NCBI GenBank assembly: GCA_003427395.1
Contig: BFEA01000139.1
Span: forward strand, 185,606 to 206,840
Length of the DNA stretch: 21,235 bases
Source of the DNA: Chara braunii
Taxonomy: Eukaryota > Streptophyta > Charophyceae > Charales > Characeae
Direction of reading: 5' to 3'
How positions within the stretch are numbered: the first letter of the stretch is position 1; the number at the start of each line of letters is the position of its first letter. Below are positions 1 to 9,986 of the stretch, in pieces. The notes beneath the pieces are model-generated. The model was given only the letters and a program-made list of their open reading frames with translations. It did not search any database and was not told the origin of the DNA. Made by a program: the position numbers and the translations under genes.

Positions 1-55
<55 letters not shown>

Positions 56-108
56 GAGAGACAGACAGAGAGAGAGAAGAGAGGAGGGGAAGAGAGGAGG
101 AGAAGAGG
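1..108. repeat. (GA)n microsatellite and purine tract
   Basis: Almost pure AG dinucleotides for the first 60 bases, then imperfect AGAC/GAGG purine-rich sequence. Read on the minus strand it is a CT tract, as often found in plant promoters and 5' leaders; whether a gene starts left of the window cannot be seen. Confidence 0.97.
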
Positions 109-470
109 CACAAAGGGATAAAGAGCTAGAGTTAAGGCAGAAAACTAGAAGGAAGGGCAATAGGGGAGTGAACCTGGACATGGACGTGGGCCAGGTTCAC
201 TGGGAAACAAAGGGGGAGGTGGCTATGGCAGAAACGAACTGCGACAAAGGTAAGGAAGGTATGACCCAGACGATTTCTGACTAATCCAAGTAGGAAAATG
301 AGATAGTTGGGTTTTTTTTGGGGTGGGCGACCCCGAATCCGTGGTTAGTTGGGAGAAGAGATCAGCAGAAGAAAGAGTAAAAGAAAAAAGGTGGTGCGCG
401 GAAGAGTCGAGGAGGAGAGAACAGTGGGAGTAAAAGCGTGTATCTCGGCCGATTCTCAACAGAATCGAGC
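109..470 (-). other. Pyrimidine-rich (minus strand) stretch, possible gene-leader DNA
   Basis: Strongly purine-rich on plus, so C/T-rich on minus, running into the CT microsatellite at the left edge. The composition resembles a plant promoter or 5' untranslated region for a gene reading leftward out of the window. Only composition supports this: no TATA box, start codon context or recognisable protein is visible. Open frames here have skewed serine- and leucine-rich composition typical of translated CT-rich DNA. Confidence 0.25.
168..200. repeat. Perfect 10-bp inverted repeat
   Basis: GTGAACCTGG at 168-177 is the exact reverse complement of CCAGGTTCAC at 191-200, with a 13-base spacer. It could form a hairpin; no function is assigned. 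Confidence 0.85.
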
Positions 471-940
471 GAGGTAACAGCCTAGACCAGGGTTTTTGGC
501 CATTACGAACACAATGGCATCAACAGAATTCGGGGTTGGGGGATAGTTTTGAAGGTATGACCGGTTTAGACTGCGCCTGGGAGTACAGGTGATGTATCTT
601 CCCATAATCTGGGCAGGAGGTTCATCCCCACTCTGCTCAATGAGGGCCCAACCGGGAGCAGACAGGTCTGAGGCAATGTATTTTGTGCTCCAATTAATTA
701 AAAAAAAAGATAAAAAAAAAAGAGAGAGATAATAATAATAATAGTAATTACTGTTATTTTTCTGAAATAGCGGAGCGCAACGGGAATGTCGGTGAGGCTG
801 TTGAGTTTCAAGTACTCTTGTCATAAATTTTTGCCAAATGAAGACAGGTACTGTACAAATTGCTGTTGTTGGCCTATAACTAATTGCATTTCAAACTGCT
901 ACGAGTTTGATCTGCCTCCAAATTAGTGCGGCTGTTGTTT
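471..940. other. Unassigned DNA with A-rich low-complexity patch
   Basis: No convincing gene. An A-rich stretch with a short (TAA)n run lies at about 695-745. A 122-residue minus-strand frame crosses it but contains poly-tyrosine from the TAA run and has no recognisable domain. The left boundary of element copy E1 lies somewhere in or just after this stretch. Confidence 0.6.
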
Positions 941-1129
941 CTTCATATGGGGCCACTGCTAGCAGCACAGTTTCAACATTTGTTGGCAATCCCCACCTCG
1001 CACAGGTGGTTGTTGAGTACCAATTGTTGTTTTCCGGGACTTACTACAGAGTATTCTCGGTCTAGCATCACTGTTATGTTGGGCTACAACGTCGGGTAGT
1101 TGCTGTAGGTCTAAGCTACTGAGGTGGGT

Positions 1130-2850
1130 AACTGTGGTGGGATTTAAAACAATTTTTGTTACTGCTGTGTTTTTTCTGGTTGTTGTTGCTGCCTCTATTG
1201 GCCAGGAGACTACCAGGTGGGTTGGTTTCTTGCCAACAGGTTGATGATGGGGGTTGCGGATCCGGACCCAAGTTGTATTACTGCCAGTGAGCCAACACCC
1301 TGCTGTTGCTGAAGNTGCTACGGGCGATCATGATTCGGATCATGAGATTACGGTTTTCAAGCGAGGGCGCTTGGCCGTACCCTTGAGGTAAATCCGTGGT
1401 CGGAGTCTGCACAGCCGATGTACGGGTATGCTTCAATCGCTGCTACACTTGCTGGTCTGCCTAGTGGATGCGCGCTGATGAAACGCTTTCGGTTGCTATT
1501 GAGCGCTGGCTGTGTGCATTGCCAAGCCCTCGTTGTGTTTTACTAAGCTAATTGCACATTTTATCTCACATTGTACACTATTGGGTAGGGTGTTGTGGCA
1601 TCAGTGTTTGAGGTCGTGCACTGTTACAGTGTCTGACCGCTGCGCATGGTTGTTAAGTGCACAGTTTCAGCAGGTTGCTATATTTTAATTGTATTCTGAA
1701 TATAGCGCAGGGGTATGCTTTATTCAGACGCTGTGATTTTAAGGCTGCGTAGAGGCTGAGTTGAGTACGACCGAGGAGAATTTAGTTATCATATGATTGG
1801 CTAGGTCAGTTGCAAGTGTCAAGTGTGCTATCACTAAGATTGGCAATACTACTTGATCCACGAAACAGTGATGTGAACTTGCAGCTAAGTGGAGCTGATG
1901 CTCGAGATGCAGCATGGATTCCAGCAATCAAAGTGCTTGCTGGCCTGCGCAGCCTCGTTTTTGTTGTTGAACAAACTGTGTGTCTTGAATGAGGTTGCTG
2001 TTTCTCCCAGGCTGGTGCAGTACTGAAGGGGGCAGTGGGTGAGCCACGTAGCTCTTGAGTTTTCGCTGGTACCATTGCTGGCTCAGACTGCTATGACGGC
2101 GAGGCCTGTGTTGGCTGTTGTTGATGGAAATAGACTGTCCTTTGTGAGAGAATTGAGCTTGCAGCAACGCCCATGTGTTGCTGAATGATGGGTCCTGCTA
2201 GCTGGCCTTGTATTAGGCAGAACTGCTACCACTATTAACCATGCCCGAGCTGCTGCTGGCTACAGCTGTTGCTGCTGCTGGCTACAACTGTTGTTGCTGT
2301 GGCCGCTGCTGAAGTTGGGGCTGCGTCTAACGGCTATTGCGGGCTGCTGTGCGGTGTGGCCCATGTGTCGCTGCTTCGCTGCTGTGGTGGCCATCTACAG
2401 ATCGTACGTGCTGCGTTTACTGTTGTTATGCCCTGTAGGTTGGCGGTCTTGCGGCCAGTACCCCGTGCTTCATACCAAGGTTACCAACCCACTGGGTCAA
2501 AACGAGGGTCAACATAGCATAGTGGTGGTGTGAGGCTGATTGTAGCGTTGAAGGCTTACCGGTTGGTACTGCGACACTCGCGCTGTGGCACGAGGCAGCG
2601 AAACAACAGGTTGCGAAGCTGCTGGCCGCGTCTTTGGATGGCATCGCGGTTTATTGTTGGATGAAGCTACGGCTGGCCGCTGCATGCTGCGACTGAATGC
2701 TGTGAATAGCTGCTGCTGTTGTTCTGACTATGCACAAGACTACTGCTGCGGGTTGCTGCAGACTGGGCACGAACTGCTACTGTTGCTGCTGGCCACCACT
2801 GTGCACTGTTGCTACGCCTAAGGATTATTATAGGCTGTTTGGTAGCGGCA
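1130..2850. repeat. CTG/TTG triplet-rich tract inside E1
   Basis: About 1.7 kb dominated by degenerate GCTGCTG, TTGTTG and TGCTGGC words. One local tandem is clear: a 22-bp unit at 2249-2270 repeated at 2271-2292 with one change. Many short frames are open on both strands because of this composition; none has a domain or consistent codon use, so they are not called genes. The matching part of E2 is only about 360 bp (11645-12003), so most of this tract is absent there. One N is at 1315. Confidence 0.7.
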
Positions 2851-3181
2851 ATAGGGCTAAGAAGGAGTGCTGGGACTCAGAAGGGTGATTGAGCTAGGAA
2901 GGGAGGCTGGTGCTGTGATTTGGGAGGTCGGCAAAGGGGTTGACGCTGCGACTTGGAGGGCAGTCAGGGGACTGTTGATGCTGCATCCGACCGAGGTTTT
3001 CACTGTTTGCTGCTGCGTTTTCTTGGCCATCATTGCGGGGCCCTCAGGCGCATCCAAACTTCCAGGCCCTCTCATTGAGAGTTGAGTTGCCCCCCCCCCC
3101 TGTATCTCGAGAGACTGAACATTTCTACTTTTATCTTTCTCAGTCTAAGTCTAGTCCTTTGGTTACGAGAGGAAGGCGGCA

Positions 3182-3252
3182 GGCGGGATTGAAACCCGTA
3201 GGTCCGCGCCAAGACCTCTGTGGAAGGTTCGCCCCACCGATTGNGGGAGCTC
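3182..3252 (-). repeat. tRNA-like (SINE-like) segment in E1
   Basis: Read on the minus strand there is a degenerate A-box-like word (CAATCGGTGG, from 3234-3243) followed about 40 bases later by a good B-box-like word GGTTTCAATCC (3186-3196), set in a 4-bp CGGG/CCCG stem like a T-arm. The same arrangement is at 12150-12220 in E2. It does not fold as a complete cloverleaf with a clear anticodon by eye, so it is more likely a decayed tRNA-derived retroposon head than a tRNA gene. One N is at 3244. Confidence 0.45.
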
Positions 3253-3529
3253 TGCCGGATCCCAGTCGGGGTTCTGGAGGCAGGGAACTTCAGGTATAAT
3301 CTCGTCTGACGCTTGTGATCCCTTCCCCTAGTTGTTATCCCTTGGGTAGTTGAATAATACTATATAAGGATATTATCTTTTGTTTTGGTTATGTATGTCA
3401 GGACATGCTTTGCGAAAGGTTTAATAAACAGTTATATATGAGAGATCAGATAACTCCTTGAGAGAATTCAGACAAAGGTAAATTGGGGGAAGGCGGGAGG
3501 AAGGCGTTTTGCATGCGTCTGACCGGGTC

Positions 3530-4010
3530 AAACCCAGACTGAGTCCCTCCGGGTGGATGAGGATTCAGTGCTATGTTTTATTAATGTTTGTTGGGTTGTG
3601 TGTGACCTTTTTTTTATGACTCGTCTACCCGGGTGGGACGGATCAGTCGTTGTTTTATTTGAGGGTTTCTGAACAGGAGGACGGGCACCTCGGGTGGGGA
3701 AGGCTCAGAATCCTGGTGTTTATTTTAATGAGTTGTGGTGCGTGTTTTCTTCTGAAGGAGTAACGGCATAAGACTAAGCGTACCCTAGGGTTAGGGCGGC
3801 CTAGCCATGAGCCATAAACTAAATGGTCAACCAGAGTATAAAACTTGATATATATATACAAATTAAACTTATATTTCTGACAGACCGGGCGCCCGGGGGG
3901 GGGGGAAGCCAGCCAGTAAGTCAGGTAAAACTAAGGAAGAGGGAAAGAGATGAAGAGTAAAACAAAGGTAACTGGGCAGACTGAACGTACCCTAGGGTTA
4001 GGGCGGTCCA
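3530..4010 (+). repeat. Short palindrome array in E1
   Basis: This is the counterpart of the E2 hairpin array. Palindromic cores recur: ACCCGGGT at 3627-3634, CCCTA/TAGGG with loop GGGT at 3783-3796 and again at 3990-4003, and a 12-bp CCGGGC/GCCCGG palindrome near 3885-3897. Some cores are followed by a shared flank resembling GGTCCAATTATATG. There are fewer units than in E2 and the cores are GC-rich, not TAAGT-centred. Confidence 0.6.
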
Positions 4011-4514
4011 ATTATATGCTCATGATAACACTAAGGAGCAGAGAGTTAGTATAAATCTGATTTTATTTCCCCTTCTAAACACAAGGCAGGGTCGGAAGTT
4101 CCATTTATTGGAAAGGTCCGATCGTATGCCATAGGAAAGGGGGATGTAAAAGGGAATAACAAGGTTTTTGAATCAACTATGAGGTTGAAAGAAACCTGAG
4201 GGTTGGTGAGAGATGTTCGTTGTGCTTGTTTGTGTGTGTGTTTACGGGCTCTCACTCTGGGGTATCTTTTGATAGGATTAGTTGCTTTAGATGCTCGCCA
4301 TAGGCAGATAAGATGGATGATGGGAGAAAAGTTTGGGATAAGATAGGATTTGACTCTGCTAGGAGTTAGGATCAGTGCTAGCTCACGCTCTCATCTAGAG
4401 GTCGTGCAGACTATCGCTGATTCTACCTTCCAAGTAAGCGTCAGAAGTTATTCCCAAGCATAGTTTTGCTTTGTCTTTCTATTTTCCGCTTTGTATAAAT
4501 CTTGGCAGCCTCCT

Positions 4515-4700
4515 TTTCCTACGGGAAGCGCTGCCGAAATTTCTACAAACCTGAAGGAGTTAGTCATTTTTGGGCTTTCATAAATTCTGACAAGGCACTT
4601 TTCCTACGGGAAGCGCAGCCGAAATTTCGTAGAAATCGAGGAGTTAGAATAGTTTATGCTAGGAGAAACTTGGCAAGTCCACCCATAATAGTGGAGATGC
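4515..4700 (+). repeat. 85-bp tandem repeat with TATAAAT upstream
   Basis: TTCCTACGGGAAGCGC begins at 4516 and again at 4601, each followed by a GCCGAAATTTC block; a third, weaker unit follows at about 4690. The same array is in E2 from 13987 with units of about 83 bp. TTTGTATAAATCTT lies just upstream in both copies (4491-4504 in E1), which could be a TATA box of the element; no transcript evidence is available from sequence alone. Confidence 0.65.
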
Positions 4701-4876
4701 TGCCAAATTTCTCAGGACCTAGATTAGAAAAGGGGAGCTGAGTTTGAGACTAGTAGAGGAGCTAGGATACGAGCTAGAAAGTATTTTCCATGTGAGGTAA
4801 ACGTAGTAGTGGTTCTCTTTGGCCTGTACTGTGATGCAGATCTTTGTGACTTAGTTGAAGGACTGATCTGGCCAGC

Positions 4877-4918
4877 ATAATCCTGCTAAGGATTATTCTT
4901 TTGTTATCATTGATAACA
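4877..4918. repeat. Two adjacent small hairpins in E1
   Basis: ATAATCC at 4877-4883 pairs with GGATTAT at 4890-4896. TGTTATC at 4902-4908 pairs with GATAACA at 4912-4918. The second has a diverged but still fully paired counterpart in E2 at 14427-14444. Confidence 0.75.
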
Positions 4919-5824
4919 GGTCGGTTGGCGATTCGTCGGTTTACGGCTCAACTTTCCTACTACTTCTGCTTCTCAACCTAAGGCCTTGGCCCTTGCTGGT
5001 TTATTGTTTTCTTGGGTTTTTACCCAGATTCTTTTGGTCATTTCTTTAAAGACTGAATATCTTTGTTGTGGAAAGGTGGGGAAAAGGTTAGGCTTGTGTG
5101 TGTAAGGCAGGGTGTGAGTTGCAGAAGGCTGAAAGGTTGAACCCCTTAGTGTATGTGATGTCGTTTGAATTTTGTGTGTGATCGCAGGTATGTGTGGAGA
5201 AACCTCGATAAAGTTTCGTGATTGGTTGTGAATTGGATTGAGATGGGCAAATCACACAACTGTTGTGAGAGTGAACTGCCTCACAAACTCTTTGTTTGAT
5301 TGCGATTGGACTTTCCCTATCCTGATTTTTTTTTATTGTCAAAGTAGGCGTGCGCTCGGGTAACCCTCACAAGGATATGCGACTGCACGCTTACGACTCT
5401 CTTTTACTTTTTGATTTTGTATGGTCGAACGTTAGTCCCAGGTCCTAGGTTCGGGGCTGAAGGGATTACCCTTCGCACAACACTGATCTACTTACTACCT
5501 TATTGAAACAGAAGTGCCGCGAGGAGGAGGGACTGACCCCCAGCAACTCGGTCCAGCAGGGCATTCATGTCTTCTTCTGCTAACGTCAAGCGCCCCTTTT
5601 CTCTTTCCTTGTTTAATTTGCTTAGGTGGAACGATAAAGTTCCTGGCGGAAGGATTAGCGTGTCGCTGGTGATGCGCCCGACAACTCACCACCGCTCCGA
5701 ATCCCTTCCTGCCCTAGGGACAATCTTACCTCGCACCCTTAAGGGCACCTCAGGGTGCTGAAGACGGTAAGGCCCCCAGGCCGGTTTCTTGCGCTCGCTA
5801 AAGGTTTACCCTCTTTAGCGTGCG

Positions 5825-6720
5825 CTTCAGCCGACGCGTGAGCATCGAAAGCGACCCCATGGCTTAAAAGAGGTCACTCGGGTATGGGCACTACATGGTT
5901 CGCCGACATCACGATTGCTTACGCAAATCCACATTGTTGGTCGATATGCGTAAGTCCTGTGGTCGCGCGGCCTTATGTCAACCCGCGCGTGCGACACTTT
6001 TCGATTTCCACACCTGAAAGTTATGGGTCAAGCGAAAAAGGCAAAGGCGCGTTATGGCTAGTAAACCCGAGTTTCGATAGCACGAAACGGCGCGTGGGCG
6101 AGATATCAATCCCAGTCGACGTATGGGGGCTCGCGTACGAGCCTCGAACGCCTCGAATAACGGGTTGCCTATGGGTCCATCTTCGGGCACCATCCGCACG
6201 TATCTCACGGGTTGGCCTACCCCTTCTAGTTCGGACGGCACCATCCGCACGTATCTCACGGGTTGGCCTACCCCTTCTAGTTCGGACGGCTATCAGACTA
6301 TCTGCAGTTGTTTCCTCCTTAAAGTCTTCGTGGTTGGAAATTGTAATCCGTGGTAGCCGTCAAAGTCAAACCCCTTAATTTTGGCTACCACGACAGCCCT
6401 AAAGCTGTCTACTCAACCCCTCTGCACAGGGTGCAGGGGAAGGTGTGATCTTCAACCGCACATGGTGGTTGTCTGGCGTCGAGAGATTACCCCTCAAACC
6501 GCCTGTCAACCGACACTTGAGTGTCGAACGCGACCCTCGAGATTATCAAGGGTCGCGAGGCCACGAGTACCACATAGTACCCCAACAACGCAAATGCTTG
6601 CGAATGCCCGCATGGCTGGTCGATATAAGGAGGTCATGCGCTCGCACGACTCTTATACGAAGTCCAGCACGCGGTACCTACCTGATTCTCGCAGCATGAA
6701 GTTATGGGTCGGATACCGAA
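5825..6720 (+). repeat. Internal direct duplication in the GC-rich part of E1
   Basis: A block of about 230 bp at 5825-6060 recurs at about 6505-6720, shifted by roughly 670 bp. Shared landmarks in the same order are GAGTGTCGAACGCGACC or its variant GAGCATCGAAAGCGACC, ACGCAAAT, TGGTCGATAT, and GAAGTTATGGGTC or GAAAGTTATGGGTC. The second block carries two clean inverted repeats: CGACAC/GTGTCG (6511-6526) and CGCGACCCT/AGGGTCGCG (6529-6537 and 6549-6557). Confidence 0.6.
6186..6287 (+). repeat. Perfect 51-bp tandem duplication
   Basis: Bases 6186-6236 repeat exactly as 6237-6287. The unit length is a multiple of three, so the frame at 5884-6378 (164 residues) carries a 17-residue peptide twice. 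That frame starts with ATG but has no recognisable domain, and the same stretch is also open in another plus frame and on minus, so the open frames probably reflect GC-rich, stop-poor DNA. Perfect identity indicates a recent event. Confidence 0.9.
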
Positions 6721-6820
6721 GGGACTAGGAGTGTTGTGATGTTATGTTTGTTTTGTGTTTTTCCATGTGTTATGTGTGGGTAGATGTGAATGTTGTGGTG
6801 CAACGCGTGGTGTGTGTGAT

Positions 6821-7221
6821 GCGTCCTAGTCGACCGGCGCCGAGTCGCGTTTGGGACCTCAGCCCCCCAGTACGTCGATTCGCGTGCGGGTCCGATTTTC
6901 GGGCGTTCAAGCGCGCGTAACCCCCTATGCTACAACGAACGAGAAACGCCCTCGGTTGGGCCACCTCTGCAATTGCATACGAAAAGTTTTCGCATGTGGT
7001 TCGGTAGCTCGGCAGGGATACGCCCACCTAAGGGATGGTGAGAGCTCCTGCAAGTGGAGGTAAAGTGGTGCCTCGCGTGGCTCTGTCCTGTCGCAGGGAC
7101 TCGCGAGAGGTACGGCTGGCGCACTCGGCCGGAGCGGCACCTCGCTCTCCGTGACGGAAGTCCTGCCAAATCCTGCGTGACGCGGCCGGGAGGGTTCCCT
7201 TGCGGGACGATGCGCTCGACA
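6821..7221 (+). repeat. Conserved module R, copy 1 (R1), 3' end of E1
   Basis: About 400 bp shared with 15399-15790 (R2) and 18710-19055 (R3). A 137-bp core (6927-7063, matching 15499-15635) has no indels and only about twenty differences by eye, better than the rest of E. Conserved words include CCACCTCTGCAATTGCATACG, GTAGCTCGGCAGGGATACG, GCGAGAGGTACGG and GGCGCACTCGGC. A hairpin CGAAAA/TTTTCG sits at 6980-6992. The block ends in GATGCGCTCGACA (7209-7221), after which the three copies lose similarity, so this is a real element boundary. Frames on both strands are open across R1, but stops in R2 and R3 argue against coding. Confidence 0.8.
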
Positions 7222-8630
7222 ACGTGCGGCTTGGGGGCTTCTTTTAACCGTCGAGCCATCGAAACGGGGCCCGTGTGCAGGCTCAACATGTAACAGACAG
7301 AGACCCACTGAATAAGGATGATAGTCCCTACTGCAGCAATTTTTTTATTGAGACTAAACCGCTATTACAAACATCGTCGGTAGAACACCATCAAATTCAA
7401 GCCCGTACGGACACCTCCCATCATCCTTATTTGATCGACAATCATAATAATGGAGTTAGTTGTTTTTTTTGTCGCCAAGAGGGTGCAACAAATAGTATGC
7501 AGAAGTTTTTTTCAACAACTCTCTCCTATTGCATAATGTCTAAGTTCATTACCTTTAAGAACTACAAGTTGTCAACTAAGGTTTTGAGAAAACACTCCCC
7601 CAGGTACCATGGTACCTTGGAAAAGCTTGAAGTGTTAAAAAGATTGGTGGACTTTGCAGATCGTGCACTGTGACTAGTATGATTTCACAGGGCCAGGTTG
7701 AAATCAGCCTCCTAACATATGGTCCGTTAAACTCACTTTACAGGGCTACACCATTATTAGCAACAAAGAAATTGCCCTTGCGTTTCATATCATTCTACGG
7801 CTGACAAGTAGGTCGCTCATTTCAATGATACGATTTCAAAAACCTAGAGTGTATCTAGAGTAGCAAAATAATTGATTTCCCATATTGTTAGGGTAATCTT
7901 GCTATAGATAGCACAACACTATACAACTTAGGCACCAAAATAGGGATTGATGGCGGATTCCTCAACCTTCGTGAATAATCAAATTAACATTCGTTGTACA
8001 TGTTCAGATTCACCCACCAGTACTTTAAACTTTTCCTTGGCATAGCCTTAAAACGCATGGACCTTCTTTTGGCTGGTTTTGCCATAGTAGGCCGATCATA
8101 GAAACCTGGCACAGATGGATGTCGTGTTGGAGAAATGGTTGTGAAATGTACATGAGGTTTAATATTCTTTATTGGATTTGTCAGATTGTTTTTCCCCTTC
8201 TGATTTGTCAGGTTGTCTTAGTTATTTTGTTGTTGGGTATTTCATTAAAAGTATGGAATGCAAGATTAGGCACGATTGTCGGTGTAAAAGAAGATAATGA
8301 AAGCATGAGTAAGAGATTGCAAAAATGTTTGTCAAGAAGAACATTTGTGGGTCAAATTCCTGGAGCTATTGCAGTAGGGGTTTGGGGAAAGTGGTTTTAC
8401 ATATATCCACCAAGAGGCAGGACTAGGGCAACACCTTATACGACTTGTGCATGATGAGGGGCGTTGGATTTGCAATAATTTTGAACTTCATATTTTATGA
8501 GCTGGTATTTTAGATGTCATGAATACGATCAAGAATCGTTTGCACGGTGAAAGTAATTAGTGTTTTTAAATCGTTCCTTCACCCGACGTTAAAAATTTTG
8601 GGGGACCGGTAACACAATTTCATGAGGCCT
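7222..8630. other. Unassigned intergenic DNA
   Basis: No supported gene. A perfect 16-bp palindrome AGGTACCATGGTACCT is at 7602-7617. Frames at 7275-7673 (132 residues) and 8119-8454 (111 residues, with a hydrophobic stretch near residues 15-45) have ATG starts but no domain, no clear splice structure and no conserved partner in the window. They are left uncalled. Confidence 0.6.
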
Positions 8631-9150
8631 AAATGAAAAATGCATTAAATTATCATCATAATTTATTTTGCAGTTTAAATGATTTTTTTTTAATTGTTTA
8701 CGTATTTTTCATGGAAAAATCACAACGGAATCTACATGTCCTCCAATTGTTTGAGGTTTTCACACATTTTTATAAGTATGAAAAATCACTGAAGTTAAAG
8801 TTTTTTTTTTCGTTGGCCCAAACATGTCAGAGTGACAAAAATGGAAATTCAGCTGAATCAGCACAGCGATTAGCTTGCGGTCAAAATATATATATATATT
8901 TTCTTATATTTTTCTCTGGAAACATTATAACCCACTAAAGGGTATTAAATTTTCAGTTTTTTTTTTCGCATTTTTCTGAATGTGAAAAATCATCAAAGTT
9001 GTCGCTTTCAAATTGCAAGGGTGAACATGTTTGTTTCCCCCACAATCGTCGCCGTGTCGAAAAAATCGACCCTAACTCACAGGAATCAAGGTTTTCCATG
9101 GTAAGGGGAGGAATGGTTTAACCTTATAAGAAAGTTCGTATGCATATGTA
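8631..9150. repeat. AT-rich DNA with diverged short repeats
   Basis: T-rich and A-rich tracts. The word GAAAAATCA recurs near 8713, 8781 and 8986, with partly similar flanks between the last two (following AAGTT and a later AACATGT), suggesting an old duplication of roughly 200 bp. A (TA)n run is at 8886-8900. No gene is seen. Confidence 0.45.
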
Positions 9151-9186
9151 TTTTGTAATCTGACCGCAACGGACTTTTATCTGCCT

Positions 9187-9523
9187 TGACCTACAGTCAG
9201 GGTCAATTCGGCTATTTGCCAGTTCGACCTGTGGGACTAGGCCGTGGCCTGACCCCACAGGCCGTGTACTGTTTTCGGTCCAGTCCAATCCTGCCCGGTA
9301 CCACTTTCGGTACCAGGCGAGTCCAGTTCAATCCAGTTAGTTCGTTGGGGTATACTCCAGTTGCAGTCTGTATTTCGTCATTCTTCATTTGCGCACTTTG
9401 GAGTACGTGCATGTTGAGTCTGCTTTGGAGCTGCGTTGTCCCTTCCAGATCCATCTCCATATCCTCCATCCTCATCCATTTGTCTTGATCCTGATAGACC
9501 GCCTTCCCGACAGGTCCGTCACA
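9187..9523 (+). mobile_element. Probable LTR fragment of an LTR retrotransposon (right part of a 5' LTR)
   Basis: The sequence ends in CACA one base before a tRNA-Met type primer-binding site, as expected for a 5' LTR. A TATAC-type word lies at about 9350. The 5' boundary is uncertain: TGACCTACAG at 9187 is one candidate TG start. No second LTR and no gag-pol coding sequence follow; the downstream part breaks into a G9A21 run, so this is a remnant. Confidence 0.5.
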
Positions 9524-9524
9524 C

Positions 9525-9536
9525 TGGTATCAGAGC
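9525..9536 (+). other. Primer-binding site (initiator tRNA-Met)
   Basis: TGGTATCAGAGC is the standard primer-binding site of many plant Ty1/copia-type retrotransposons, complementary to the 3' end of initiator tRNA-Met. It lies one base after a CACA LTR end. Confidence 0.7.
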
Positions 9537-9597
9537 GGGCTTTCATCTCTGATCCCCTCCCCCACCCACTCCACCTATCAGTTGTCACGCGGCTTTA

Positions 9598-9627
9598 GGG
9601 GGGGGGAAAAAAAAAAAAAAAAAAACT
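9598..9627. repeat. G9A21 homopolymer run
   Basis: Nine G followed by twenty-one A. It marks the right end of recognisable retrotransposon leader sequence; lengths may be unreliable. Confidence 0.9.
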
Positions 9628-9986
9628 CGCCAGTTTTCTCTAGTAATGACACCAGTACACTTTTTCGATCATACCTTTTGCACCCGTGAACCAAATTTAT
9701 TGATTTGTACCTTTTTTAAAAGATCTATCTAGCGTAATTATGTGCGGTGGTTAAGGAGCTACAATCTTTCAAACATCGCAATGTTTGTTTTTGAAGCTCC
9801 CAAAACCACCCACACTCGGTTTTTAAACGAGCGCTATTACTGCAGGCAGTGGTTGATGTTGTGCCTTATCTCGTTGGGAGCGACTTTCAAAAAGACTTCC
9901 AACAAGTCCTCTTTTTATAAATTTCACCTTGGGAAAAGAGTGTTTGCGCTCTACCTCTCCTCTCCTGGTTCGAGATTATTTTTTTT
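9628..9986. other. Unassigned intergenic DNA
   Basis: No gene or repeat recognised. An 82-residue frame at 9742-9990 has no domain and ends in T-rich DNA at the start of the next tandem repeat. Confidence 0.55.

Larger units (their letters stand above)
940..7221 (+). mobile_element. Long interspersed element E, copy 1 (E1)
   Basis: This block matches 11041-15790 in the same order and orientation. Matching anchors include 1023-1070 with 11648-11692 (TATTCTC block), 3027-3048 with 12003-12022 (GGGCCCTCAGG), 3470-3500 with 12405-12425 (ATTGGGGGAAGGC), 4330-4360 with 13790-13815 (GTTTGGGATAAGATAGGA), 4490-4545 with 13970-14020, 5180-5195 with 14700-14715, and 6823-7221 with 15400-15790. Identity by eye is moderate, with many indels, so the copies are old. 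No long coding frame and no reverse transcriptase, integrase or transposase motif was seen, so it is a non-autonomous element, a very long LTR-type sequence, or a duplicated non-coding block. The 3' end is well defined (GATGCGCTCGACA); the 5' end is not. Confidence 0.75.

Noticed and set aside
456-824. 122-residue minus-strand frame
   Set aside because: It crosses an A-rich/TAA low-complexity patch that gives poly-tyrosine, has no domain, and no splice or promoter support.
1739-2821. Many 60-90-residue frames in the CTG/TTG-rich tract
   Set aside because: Leucine/cysteine/valine-rich translations of degenerate triplet repeats, open on both strands; not coding.
5884-6378. 164-residue plus-strand frame, the longest in the window
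   Set aside because: It lies inside element E1, other frames on both strands are also open over the same bases, E2 does not preserve it, and no domain is visible. The tandem 17-residue repeat comes from a DNA duplication.
6925-7308. Overlapping 119- and 127-residue minus-strand frames in module R1
   Set aside because: Arginine/proline-rich in several frames at once, as expected of GC-rich DNA. The matching stretches of R2 and R3 carry frameshifts and stops, so conservation is at the nucleotide level.
7927-8117. Minus-strand coding-like stretch (basic, proline-containing peptide)
   Set aside because: Only about 40 residues before a stop, with no neighbour in frame and no recognisable domain; too short to call.
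8119-8454. 111-residue frame with a hydrophobic segment
   Set aside because: No recognisable family, no repeat partner, and a T-rich base composition that alone yields hydrophobic residues.
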